Shown here: one piece after another, positions 57,294 to 64,000 of the stretch | Layout of the letters: each line of letters opens with the position of its first letter | How positions within the stretch are numbered: the stretch's first letter is position 1 | DNA from: Mesorhizobium sp. WSM4311 | Lineage (GTDB): Bacteria; Pseudomonadota; Alphaproteobacteria; Rhizobiales; Rhizobiaceae | Direction of reading: 5' to 3' | NCBI RefSeq assembly: GCF_002295115.1 | Contig: NZ_NSFV01000014.1 | Coordinates: 62,001-126,000 of the forward strand | Length of the DNA stretch: 64,000 nucleotides | The notes under the pieces: model-generated | Told to the model about the DNA's origin: nothing | Databases searched by the model: none | Seen by the model: the letters and a program-made list of their open reading frames with translations, nothing else | Position numbers and translations under genes: made by a program

Positions 57294-59180
57294 ATGACGA
57301 CGGATACGAAAGCGACGGAAACCAGGGCATTCGAGGCGGATGTTTCGCGGCTGCTGCACATGATGGTGCACTCGGTCTATTCCGATAAGGACGTATTCCT
57401 GCGCGAACTGATTTCCAACGCCGCCGACGCTTGCGAGAAGCTGCGCTTCGAGGCCATCAGCCGCCCCGAATTGCTGGGCGACGATCCCAAGCCGCGCATC
57501 TCGATTTCGGCTGACGCCGACAACAGAGAGATCACCGTCGAGGACAATGGCATCGGCATGAGCCGCGACGACATGGCCGAAGCCCTGGGCACGATCGCCC
57601 GCTCGGGCACACGCGCCTTCATCGAGCGCGTCGGCGCGGACACCGAGGACACGCAGCTCATCGGCCAGTTCGGCGTCGGCTTCTACTCCGCCTTCATGGT
57701 CGCCGACCGCGTCGACGTCATCAGCCGCCTGGCCGGAAGCGAGGAGGCCTGGCGCTGGTCCTCCGACGGCAAGGGCTCCTACGAGATCGCCCCCGCCCCG
57801 CTCGAAGCCGCGCCGAAGCGTGGCACCCGCGTCGTGCTGCACCTGATGGATGACGCCGTCTCCTACACCGGCTCCTACCGGCTCGAGCAGCTGGCCAAGT
57901 CGCAATCCGGTCATGTGCCGGTGCCGATCACGCTCATCGAAAAGCCCGGCGCCGAGGCGCGCGACGTTGCCGATGGCACCGCACTCTGGGTGCGGCCAAA
58001 GAGCGAGATCAAGCCCGAGGAATACACCGACTTCTACCGCGGCGTCGCCGGCCAGTATGACGAGCCGGCCGCCACCATCCATTTCCGCGCCGAGGGCCGG
58101 CAGGAATACTCCGTGCTCGCCTTCGTGCCCGGCTCGCGGCCGTTCGATCTGTTCGACCAGGACCGCAAGGGCCGCATGAAGCTTTATGTGCGCCGCGTCT
58201 TCATCACCGACGATGCCGATCTTCTGCCGCGCTATCTGCGCTTCGTGCGCGGGCTGGTCGATTCCGCCGACCTGCCGCTCAACGTCTCGCGCGAAATGAT
58301 CCAGGAAAGCCCGCTGCTGGCCTCGATCCGCAAGGGTCTGACCAACCGCGTGCTCGGCGACCTCGCCAAGCTGGCGGAGAACGAGGCCGAGGCCTATGCC
58401 AGGATCTGGGAGAACTTCGGCGTTGTGCTGAAGGAAGGGCTCTATGAGGATTACGAGCGGCGCGAGCAATTGCTGAAGCTCGCCCGCTTCCACTCGACCG
58501 CCTCCGGCGAAGGCTGGCGCGGCCTTGCCGACTATGTCGCGGCGATGAAGGAGGGCCAGAAAGCGATCTTCTTCATGGCCGGCGACGACCGCGCCCGGCT
58601 CGAAGCCTCGCCGCAGCTCGAAGGCTTCAAGGCGCGCGGCATCGAGGTGCTGCTCTTGACCGACCCGGTCGACAGTTTCTGGGTGACGATGGCGCCGGAC
58701 TTCGACGGCAAGCCGTTCAAGTCGGTAACGCAAGGCGTGGCCGAACTGTCCGACATCCCGCTGCTCGACGAAGCGAAGAAGCCGGACGCGGCGGCAACGC
58801 CTGAGGTCGACGGCTTCCTGGCTTTCATCAAATCAACGCTTGGCGATGCCGTCTCGGATGTGAAGGCCTCCGACCGCCTGACCGAGAGCGCCGTCTGCCT
58901 GGTCGCCCCGGAACATGGACCCGACCGGCAGTTCGAGCGGCTGATGAACGCCGCCGGCCGTCTCGACAAGGCGGCCAAGCCCATCCTCGAAATCAACCCG
59001 CGCCACGCGCGCGTGCTGGCGCTCGCCGGCCTCGGCGACGAGGACCAGGCGTTCAAGGACGACGCGGCTCATCTTCTCTACGACGAGGCGCGTGTGCTCG
59101 ACGGCGACAAACCGGCCGACGCCAGGGCATTCTCGCAGCGCCTGGCGCGGCTGATCGCACGCGGCATCGCGAAGGGCTGA
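57294..59180 (+). CDS. htpG: Molecular chaperone HtpG (bacterial Hsp90)
   Basis: 628 residues from the ATG at 57294, the normal length. The ATP-binding domain has ELISNAADACEKLRFEA, VEDNGIGMSRDDM and GQFGVGFYSAFMVADRV. The middle domain has LYVRRVFITDDADLLPRYLR and LPLNVSREMIQESPLL. The C-terminal dimer domain ends near LIARGIAKG. It is a cytosolic ATP-dependent chaperone that finishes folding of client proteins under stress. A longer upstream frame runs through repeats and is not translated. Confidence 0.97.
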   Translation: MTTDTKATETRAFEADVSRLLHMMVHSVYSDKDVFLRELISNAADACEKLRFEAISRPELLGDDPKPRISISADADNREITVEDNGIGMSRDDMAEALGTIARSGTRAFIERVGADTEDTQLIGQFGVGFYSAFMVADRVDVISRLAGSEEAWRWSSDGKGSYEIAPAPLEAAPKRGTRVVLHLMDDAVSYTGSYRLEQLAKSQSGHVPVPITLIEKPGAEARDVADGTALWVRPKSEIKPEEYTDFYRGVAGQYDEPAATIHFRAEGRQEYSVLAFVPGSRPFDLFDQDRKGRMKLYVRRVFITDDADLLPRYLRFVRGLVDSADLPLNVSREMIQESPLLASIRKGLTNRVLGDLAKLAENEAEAYARIWENFGVVLKEGLYEDYERREQLLKLARFHSTASGEGWRGLADYVAAMKEGQKAIFFMAGDDRARLEASPQLEGFKARGIEVLLLTDPVDSFWVTMAPDFDGKPFKSVTQGVAELSDIPLLDEAKKPDAAATPEVDGFLAFIKSTLGDAVSDVKASDRLTESAVCLVAPEHGPDRQFERLMNAAGRLDKAAKPILEINPRHARVLALAGLGDEDQAFKDDAAHLLYDEARVLDGDKPADARAFSQRLARLIARGIAKG

Positions 59181-59331
59181 GCGTAGGCCGATTCTGGTAA
59201 AATAGACGCCGACTTGCCAGGAAAAGATATGCGAGGGGGAATGTCATGGCACCAGGCCCCGGCAAAACGCAGTGAGCATCTTCGAGCCATCGCCCCAGAC
59301 GCTCCGGTAACGTTTTGCCTCCCGCGAGTGC

Positions 59332-59363
59332 TAAAAAGCCTGGGTGCCGTCAAGCACCCAGGC
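59332..59363 (-). terminator. Rho-independent terminator of the alpha/beta hydrolase gene
   Basis: On the minus strand a perfect ten-base stem (GCCTGGGTGC / GCACCCAGGC) with a six-base loop is followed by TTTTT. It lies 21 bases after the hydrolase stop, the expected place. Arms are 59338-59347 and 59354-59363. Confidence 0.85.
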
Positions 59364-59384
59364 CATTCTCGGATGATGCCGGTC

Positions 59385-60086
59385 TCAGTTCTTGCCGACG
59401 CTGGCGGCGGCCTGTTCGATGAGCTTGGCGACCGCAGCCGGATCGGAAACGTAGACAGCGTGGCTGCCGGGCACTTCGACCGTCGTCGCGCCAGCCCGGC
59501 TCGCCATCTGGCGCTGTGCCGGCGGCGGTATCATATGATCGTCGGTGGCGACGAGATACCAGCTCGGCTTCAGCCTCCAGGCCGGCTTGGTGACCTTGCC
59601 TTCGAGTGCGGCCACGCCCCACGGCACCTGCGAGTCCGCCATGAAGGAGGCGAGCGAGGGGCGCACATCTGCGGCGAACGAGGCGGCGAACTTGGCCTTG
59701 TCGAGCATCAGGAAGCCGTCGACGGGCGGAAGGATCGGCGGTACCGAAGCGCCGGGAGGCGGGTTGGCGATCAGGGTCGAGACCGACTCGCCGGCATCCG
59801 CCGCGAAGGCAGCGATATAGACGACACCAGCCACCTTGGGATCGGTGCCGGCTTCCGACACCACGACGCCACCATAGGAATGGCCGACCAGGATGACATT
59901 GCCCGGAGCGGCTGCGATGGCGCGCCTGGTGACAGCAACATCGTCGGCGAGAGAGGTGGTCGGGTTCTGGACGATGGTGACGTCGTAGCCATCCTTCTTG
60001 AGCTGGTGGTAGACCCCTTCCCAGCCGGAGCCATCGACGAAGCCGCCATGAACGAGGACGACGGAATTTGCTGCGTTCTTGGACAT
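59385..60086 (-). CDS. Alpha/beta hydrolase
   Basis: 233 residues from the ATG at 60086, with AAGGAGA upstream. The fold starts VVLVHGGFVDGSGWEGVYHQ (oxyanion-hole HGG). The nucleophile elbow is GHSYGG (about 88-93), the catalytic His lies near VPGSHAVYVSDP, and a candidate acid in LVATDDHMIPP. It resembles salicylate-esterase / hydroxynitrile-lyase-like small hydrolases common in soil bacteria. The substrate is unknown. The frame continues upstream across the next gene's antisense; that part is not real. Confidence 0.92.
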   Translation of the reverse strand: MSKNAANSVVLVHGGFVDGSGWEGVYHQLKKDGYDVTIVQNPTTSLADDVAVTRRAIAAAPGNVILVGHSYGGVVVSEAGTDPKVAGVVYIAAFAADAGESVSTLIANPPPGASVPPILPPVDGFLMLDKAKFAASFAADVRPSLASFMADSQVPWGVAALEGKVTKPAWRLKPSWYLVATDDHMIPPPAQRQMASRAGATTVEVPGSHAVYVSDPAAVAKLIEQAAASVGKN

Positions 60087-60272
60087 TTGAGTTCTCCTTT
60101 TCAAAGTGTTGTTTGCGTTGGTTGCAGGAGGACTATGCGGCGCAGCCGCAGCGCTCGCTTTGAGGCGGCCTTCAGGACCTCTTGATTTTCCCTTGAGATG
60201 GCTTTGATTTTGCGGCCACCACACGCCTACAGTGTCCAGAATCGCTATTAGCCGGGTTCCGGAGCCAGCAAT

Positions 60273-61823
60273 TTGCCGTATTTTTTCGAGGATTTCGCCC
60301 TGGACGGCGACCGGCGCGAATTGCGCCGTGGCAACAACCTGGTCGCCGTCGAGCCACAAGTGTTCGACTTGCTTCAATATCTCATTCGCAATCGCGAGCG
60401 GGTGGTGAGCAAGGACGATCTGGTCGATGCGGTCTGGCAGGGACGCATCGTCTCGGACGCCACGCTGGCCAGCCGCGTCAACGCCGCGCGCAGCGCCCTT
60501 CAGGACAATGGCGAGCAACAGCGCCTCGTCCGCACCTTTCCACGCAGGGGCTTTCGGTTCGTCGGCAGCGTGCGCGAGGAGGCCGGTGCCGAGGCGACAG
60601 CACCGGTCGAGCCGGCGAAGCCTGGCCTTGGCATCCCCGCCCGTCCTTCCATTGCGGTGCTGCCTTTCGTGAACCTGAGCGGCGATCCGGATCAGGACTA
60701 TTTCGCCGATGGCATGGTCGAGGACATCATCACCGGCCTGTCTCGGATCCGCTGGCTGTTCGTTATCGCGCGGAACTCCTCCTTCACCTACAAGGGCCGG
60801 GCGGTGGATATGAAGCGGGTCGGACAAGAGCTTGGCGTGCGCTATGTTCTGGAAGGCAGCGTGCGCAAGGTGGGAAGCCGCGTGCGCATCACCGGCCAGT
60901 TGATCGACACCGAGGAAGGCGGCCATCTCTGGGCCGAACGCTACGACCGCGAGCTGACCGACGTGTTCGCGCTGCAGGACGAGATCACCATCAGCGTGGT
61001 CGCGGCCATCGAGCCCAATCTGCGCCGGGCCGAGATCGAGCGCGTCAAGCGCCAGCGACCCGACAGTCTCGATGCCTACGATCTTTTCCTGCGCGCGCTG
61101 CCCGACGTCTACACCTTCATGCCGCAAGGTGCCGCCAAGGGCCTGCCGCTGCTCGACCAAGCGCTGGCCATTGAGCCGAGCTATGCTCTCGTCCACGGTT
61201 TTGCCGCTTGGGCGCATCAAACCCTTTTCATTCGTGGGGGCATGCAGGCGGAGCATAGCGGGAAGGCGTCCCGCCATGCCCATGCGGCGATCGAGCACGG
61301 CTCGGGCGACGCCATGGCGCTGGCGCTGGCCGGCTTCACCATCGGCCTGGTCGAGCATGACCGCAAACTCGCCGACGAGGCGTTTTTGCAGGCGCTTTCG
61401 CTCAGCGCATCCTGCGCCTTCGTCTATGCCTTCGGCTGCGTGCCGGTGGCCTATGGCGGCGATGCGACACGCGCCATCGACTGGGGCGAGCAGGCGTTGC
61501 GGCTGAACCCGCTGGACGCCATGAACTGCGTGCCGCAAGGCATGATCGGCTTCGCCAACTTTCTCGCCGGCAGGCACGAACAGGCCATTGCTGCCGGACG
61601 GCGGGCGGTGGAGATGAACCCCGGCTTCAGCATCCTGCACGGATGGCTGGCCGCACCCCTTGCCAGGCTGGGACGGCTCGAGGAAGCAAAGGCTGCGGGA
61701 TCACGGTTGATGACGCTCGACCCGCATTTCACCATTGGCCGCTGGTCCGCCGCCGTCGGGCTTGCGCCTGCCATCATCGATGACGTCACCGAGGCCATGC
61801 GGCTGGCCGGCCTGCCGGCATAG
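60273..61823 (+). CDS. Winged-helix (CadC-like) regulator with TolB-like and TPR domains
   Basis: 516 residues, TTG start at 60273 with GGAG upstream. An OmpR/CadC-type winged helix (about 1-100: VEPQVFDLLQYLIRNRERVV, ASRVNAARSALQD, RTFPRRGFRFVG) is followed by a TolB N-like module (about 125-245: IAVLPFVNLSGDPDQDYFAD, YDRELTDVFALQDEI) and TPR-type helices to the end. No membrane helix separates the parts, unlike CadC itself. The same TolB-TPR half is joined to an adenylate cyclase in the gene at 39948. Divergent from the hydrolase; it may regulate it. Confidence 0.88.
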   Translation: MPYFFEDFALDGDRRELRRGNNLVAVEPQVFDLLQYLIRNRERVVSKDDLVDAVWQGRIVSDATLASRVNAARSALQDNGEQQRLVRTFPRRGFRFVGSVREEAGAEATAPVEPAKPGLGIPARPSIAVLPFVNLSGDPDQDYFADGMVEDIITGLSRIRWLFVIARNSSFTYKGRAVDMKRVGQELGVRYVLEGSVRKVGSRVRITGQLIDTEEGGHLWAERYDRELTDVFALQDEITISVVAAIEPNLRRAEIERVKRQRPDSLDAYDLFLRALPDVYTFMPQGAAKGLPLLDQALAIEPSYALVHGFAAWAHQTLFIRGGMQAEHSGKASRHAHAAIEHGSGDAMALALAGFTIGLVEHDRKLADEAFLQALSLSASCAFVYAFGCVPVAYGGDATRAIDWGEQALRLNPLDAMNCVPQGMIGFANFLAGRHEQAIAAGRRAVEMNPGFSILHGWLAAPLARLGRLEEAKAAGSRLMTLDPHFTIGRWSAAVGLAPAIIDDVTEAMRLAGLPA

Positions 61824-61911
61824 AAGCCGCCGGTAAAATTCTACTAACCCGACCGAACGGCCATGCCGGAGCCGCTGCGATGCCGTCGACATCCATCGCA
61901 GCCGGCGACGC

Positions 61912-61954
61912 GCCCGATGTCCGCTGGCTCAATCGCCTGTTGTAGACATCGGGC
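61912..61954. promoter_or_regulatory. Ten-base inverted repeat upstream of the polyamine ABC operon
   Basis: GCCCGATGTC (61912-61921) and GACATCGGGC (61945-61954) are perfectly complementary around a 23-base spacer. They lie 65-110 bases before the permease start and after the stop at 61823. It could be an operator or an attenuator-like leader stem. No T tract follows. Confidence 0.4.
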
Positions 61955-62019
61955 CTCCAATCACCCAATCTTGGCCCGGGAACAAAACAGGCGCTTCAAA
62001 GCAAGCGCACCGGGTGCTC

Positions 62020-62898
62020 ATGAAACGACGATGGACATTGTATGATCCACGGCTGGCATGGCTGCTGGTCGCGCCGGTGCTCCTGCTGCTGATCTTCTTC
62101 CTGGTGTTGCCGATCGCCGTGATGGCCGCCTACACCTTCTTCACCTTCGTCACCGCCGGCGTGGAAACCAGCGCGCTGACGACGGCGAACTGGCACGAAT
62201 TCCTGACCGACAGCTATTATGCCGGCTTCCTTTTGAAGACGCTGCGGGTCGGCGCCATCACCGCGCTGCTTTGCGGAGTGCTCGGTTATTTCCCGGCCTA
62301 TTTCATCTGGGGGACGACCTTCAAGCACAAATGGCTGCTGCTTCTCCTGCTCATCGTGCCGTTCTGGATCAGTTTCACCATCCGCACCTTTTCCTGGATC
62401 AACATCCTTGGCGAACAGGGCGTCATCAATGTCGCGCTGCTGAAGATGGGCATCATCAGCGAGCCGCTGCCGATGCTCTACAATGAAGGTGCGGTCATCC
62501 TGGGCATGCTGCACTTCCTGCTGCCCTACATGATCCTCAACGTCTATGTCAGCCTCGAGGGCATCGACCGCACCCTGATTTCGGCGGCGCGCTCGATGGG
62601 CTGCACCAGCGCGCAGGCGTTCCGCGAGGTCACGCTGCCGCTTTCGCTGCCCGGGCTGGCGGCAGGCCTGCTGCTCTGCTTCGTGCTGGCCGCCGGCAGC
62701 TATGTGACGCCGCAGCTGCTCGGTTCCGGCCGCGACGCGCTGTTCGGCAATCTGATCTACGACACCATCATGGGCGAGCTGAACTGGCCGATGGGCGCCA
62801 CGCTTTCGATCGTGCTGTTCCTCGTGCTCGGCTCCTTCGCCGCCATCTACACACGCTTCATGGGCATGTCGCAGATCGTCAAGGGATTGGGCGGATGA
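62020..62898 (+). CDS. Spermidine/putrescine-type ABC transporter permease (PotB-like)
   Basis: 292 residues from the ATG at 62020 (GTG two codons earlier possible). Six membrane helices, the first at about 14-37 (LAWLLVAPVLLLLIFFLVLP). The EAA-type coupling loop is ISAARSMGCTSAQAFREVTL, followed by PLSLPGLAAG, typical of binding-protein-dependent permeases that contact the ATPase. Overlaps the second permease by four bases. Together with the next genes it imports polyamines or related cations across the inner membrane. The ATPase gene is not in the window. Confidence 0.9.
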   Translation: MKRRWTLYDPRLAWLLVAPVLLLLIFFLVLPIAVMAAYTFFTFVTAGVETSALTTANWHEFLTDSYYAGFLLKTLRVGAITALLCGVLGYFPAYFIWGTTFKHKWLLLLLLIVPFWISFTIRTFSWINILGEQGVINVALLKMGIISEPLPMLYNEGAVILGMLHFLLPYMILNVYVSLEGIDRTLISAARSMGCTSAQAFREVTLPLSLPGLAAGLLLCFVLAAGSYVTPQLLGSGRDALFGNLIYDTIMGELNWPMGATLSIVLFLVLGSFAAIYTRFMGMSQIVKGLGG

Positions 62899-63734
62899 AG
62901 GCGCGGCGCAAAGAGGAAGGCAGATGGGCCTGGCGGCTGACCGGCTTCGTCACGGTCTGCGTCTACATCTTCATGTTCGCGCCGATCGTGGCGACGGTGA
63001 TCCTGTCGTTCAACGCCTCGATGTTCGGCGGCTTCCCGATGACCGGCTTCAGCCTGCAATGGTACGTCAAGCTGATGGCCAACGAACCGGTGCTGGCCGC
63101 CTTCCGCACGTCGCTTTGGATCGCGCTGGTCACCGCCGCCGTCACCACGGCCACAGGCGTCGTCACGTCGTTTGCGCTGGTGCGCTTCGAATTCCGCGGC
63201 AAGCAGGCGCTGAGCACTCTGGTGATCCTGCCGGCGCTGGTGCCCGAGACCATCCTCGGCGTCGGCCTTCTGGTGCTGATCAAGGCGGTCGACCAGCCGC
63301 GCACCATGCTTCTCCTGGTGCTCGGCCACATCCTGCTCGCCGTGCCCTATGTGGTGCTGATCACCCAGGCGCGCATGGTCGGCATCCGCCGCGTCTACGA
63401 GGAGGCGGCGCTCTCGCTCGGCGCCTCGCGCTTTTCATCCTTCCGCGAGATCACGCTGCCGCTGCTCATCCCCGCCGTCATCGGCGGCGCGCTGCTCGCC
63501 TTCACCATCTCGTTCGACAATACGTCGGCCAGCCTGTTCTGGCGGCCGGCGGGCGTCGAGACCATGCCCACCCAGATCCTTTCGATGCTCAAGATCTCGA
63601 TCAGCCCGGAGATCAACGCGCTCGGCACCGTGATGATCCTGGTGACCGTCGGCATCCCGCTGCTCGGCGGCCTGATCCTGCAAAGCCTGACCAGATTGAA
63701 ACGACGCGACGAACCAAAGGAGGAAGCACGATGA
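62895..63734 (+). CDS. Spermidine/putrescine-type ABC transporter permease (PotC-like)
   Basis: 279 residues. Six membrane helices starting with the one at about 12-35 (LTGFVTVCVYIFMFAPIVAT). The coupling loop is YEEAALSLGASRFSSFREIT followed by LPLLIPAVIGG. FNASMFGGFPMTGFSLQWY is the PotC-like periplasmic segment. The start overlaps the upstream permease, and the stop overlaps the binding-protein start (ATGA). Confidence 0.92.
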   Translation: MKARRKEEGRWAWRLTGFVTVCVYIFMFAPIVATVILSFNASMFGGFPMTGFSLQWYVKLMANEPVLAAFRTSLWIALVTAAVTTATGVVTSFALVRFEFRGKQALSTLVILPALVPETILGVGLLVLIKAVDQPRTMLLLVLGHILLAVPYVVLITQARMVGIRRVYEEAALSLGASRFSSFREITLPLLIPAVIGGALLAFTISFDNTSASLFWRPAGVETMPTQILSMLKISISPEINALGTVMILVTVGIPLLGGLILQSLTRLKRRDEPKEEAR

Positions 63735-64000
63735 AACTGTCCAACGGCAAGCGGCTTGAACGGCTGCACGATAGGTACCAAAACGGCGATCTCAGCCGCC
63801 GCACTTTCCTGACGCTGACCGCCGCCGCGGCCGCCGCGGCCGGTCTCGACATGCCCTGGATGCGGCAGGCGCTCGCCGCGGTCGAGGAGGTTCGCTTCGA
63901 TGGCTGGGGCGGCACGGTGCAGGACGCGATCGACAAATACGCCTTCAAGCCCTACACGGCCAAGACCAAGATCAAGGTGGTCCAGGGCACGTTCGGCGAC
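63731..64000 (+). CDS. Polyamine ABC transporter substrate-binding protein, PotD-like (C-terminus beyond window)
   Basis: The first 90 residues are present. A twin-arginine signal (GDLSRRTFLTLTAAAAAAAG, cleavage after RQALA) is followed by VRFDGWGGTVQDAIDKYAF, the start of a PotD/PotF-type binding protein. AGGAGG lies just before the ATG at 63731. Tat rather than Sec export is usual for this subgroup in rhizobia. The gene continues past base 64000. Confidence 0.87.
   Translation, partial: MKLSNGKRLERLHDRYQNGDLSRRTFLTLTAAAAAAAGLDMPWMRQALAAVEEVRFDGWGGTVQDAIDKYAFKPYTAKTKIKVVQGTFGD

Noticed and set aside
1..64000. tRNA, rRNA and riboswitch genes
   Set aside because: I looked for cloverleaf-type arms with a T-loop GGTTCRA motif and for long conserved rRNA stretches and found none I could support by eye.

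Overview
The window is GC-rich, densely coded alphaproteobacterial chromosome, most likely from Mesorhizobium or a close relative in the Hyphomicrobiales. The reasons are a chromosomal minCDE operon with CtrA-type promoter elements, two small secreted proteins of the DUF680 type known mainly from Mesorhizobium, BA14K-like repeats, DUF1127 and DUF2934 proteins, and several copies of the palindromic intergenic repeats seen in Mesorhizobium genomes. I see no rRNA, tRNA or CRISPR array. Gene positions and families come from reading the translations; no database search was possible.

Layout. 1-2.9 kb: a Spy/CpxP-like periplasmic protein (cut by the window edge) divergent from an OmpR-type two-component system. 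3.5-8.6 kb: a tightly packed operon for a surface or secreted glycoconjugate (acyltransferase, two GT2 glycosyltransferases, ABC exporter). 9.2-11.2 kb: minC-minD-minE. 11.4-17.0 kb: an accessory, visibly AT-richer block that looks like a defence or mobile-element-conflict island. It holds an XRE-ImmA/IrrE protein with a 'beta family' partner, a SIR2-like DUF4917 protein, and a three-gene operon of a dual-OB-like protein and two DUF488 proteins. 17.3-19 kb: a duplicated DUF2934 + 49-residue-protein module around a membrane protein. 19-23.1 kb: small secreted and membrane proteins and a Tat-exported metallo-beta-lactamase-fold enzyme.

23.5-29.8 kb is the most striking metabolic locus. A 1376-residue Pls/PosA-type single-module membrane NRPS (A-T, six membrane segments, three left-handed beta-helix-like domains) is followed without a gap by a spermine/spermidine-type GNAT acetyltransferase and a phosphopantetheinyl transferase. 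These converge on a lysine 2,3-aminomutase. Together they could make, activate and modify a cationic isopeptide polymer, possibly from lysine or beta-lysine.

30-34.6 kb and 51.1-55.3 kb hold three units in which a LysR regulator is divergent from an NAD(P)-dependent short-chain or NmrA-type reductase operon. 34.7-41.8 kb: a membrane protein, a signal-less AmiC/UrtA-like binding protein, an HD-GYP/LuxR fusion and an adenylate cyclase-TolB-TPR protein. 42.3-44.9 kb is a gene graveyard: a C-terminal oxidoreductase piece and a C-terminal LysR piece share one deletion junction, followed by an ABC membrane half without its ATPase and an N-terminal P-type ATPase scrap. 45.4-51 kb: a serine beta-lactamase-fold hydrolase, an acyl-CoA synthetase and two exported low-complexity or coiled-coil proteins. 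55.4-64 kb: a hypothetical gene with a CtrA-like site, a secreted protein, htpG, an alpha/beta hydrolase, a winged-helix-TolB-TPR regulator and the start of a spermidine/putrescine-type ABC importer operon that runs off the right edge.
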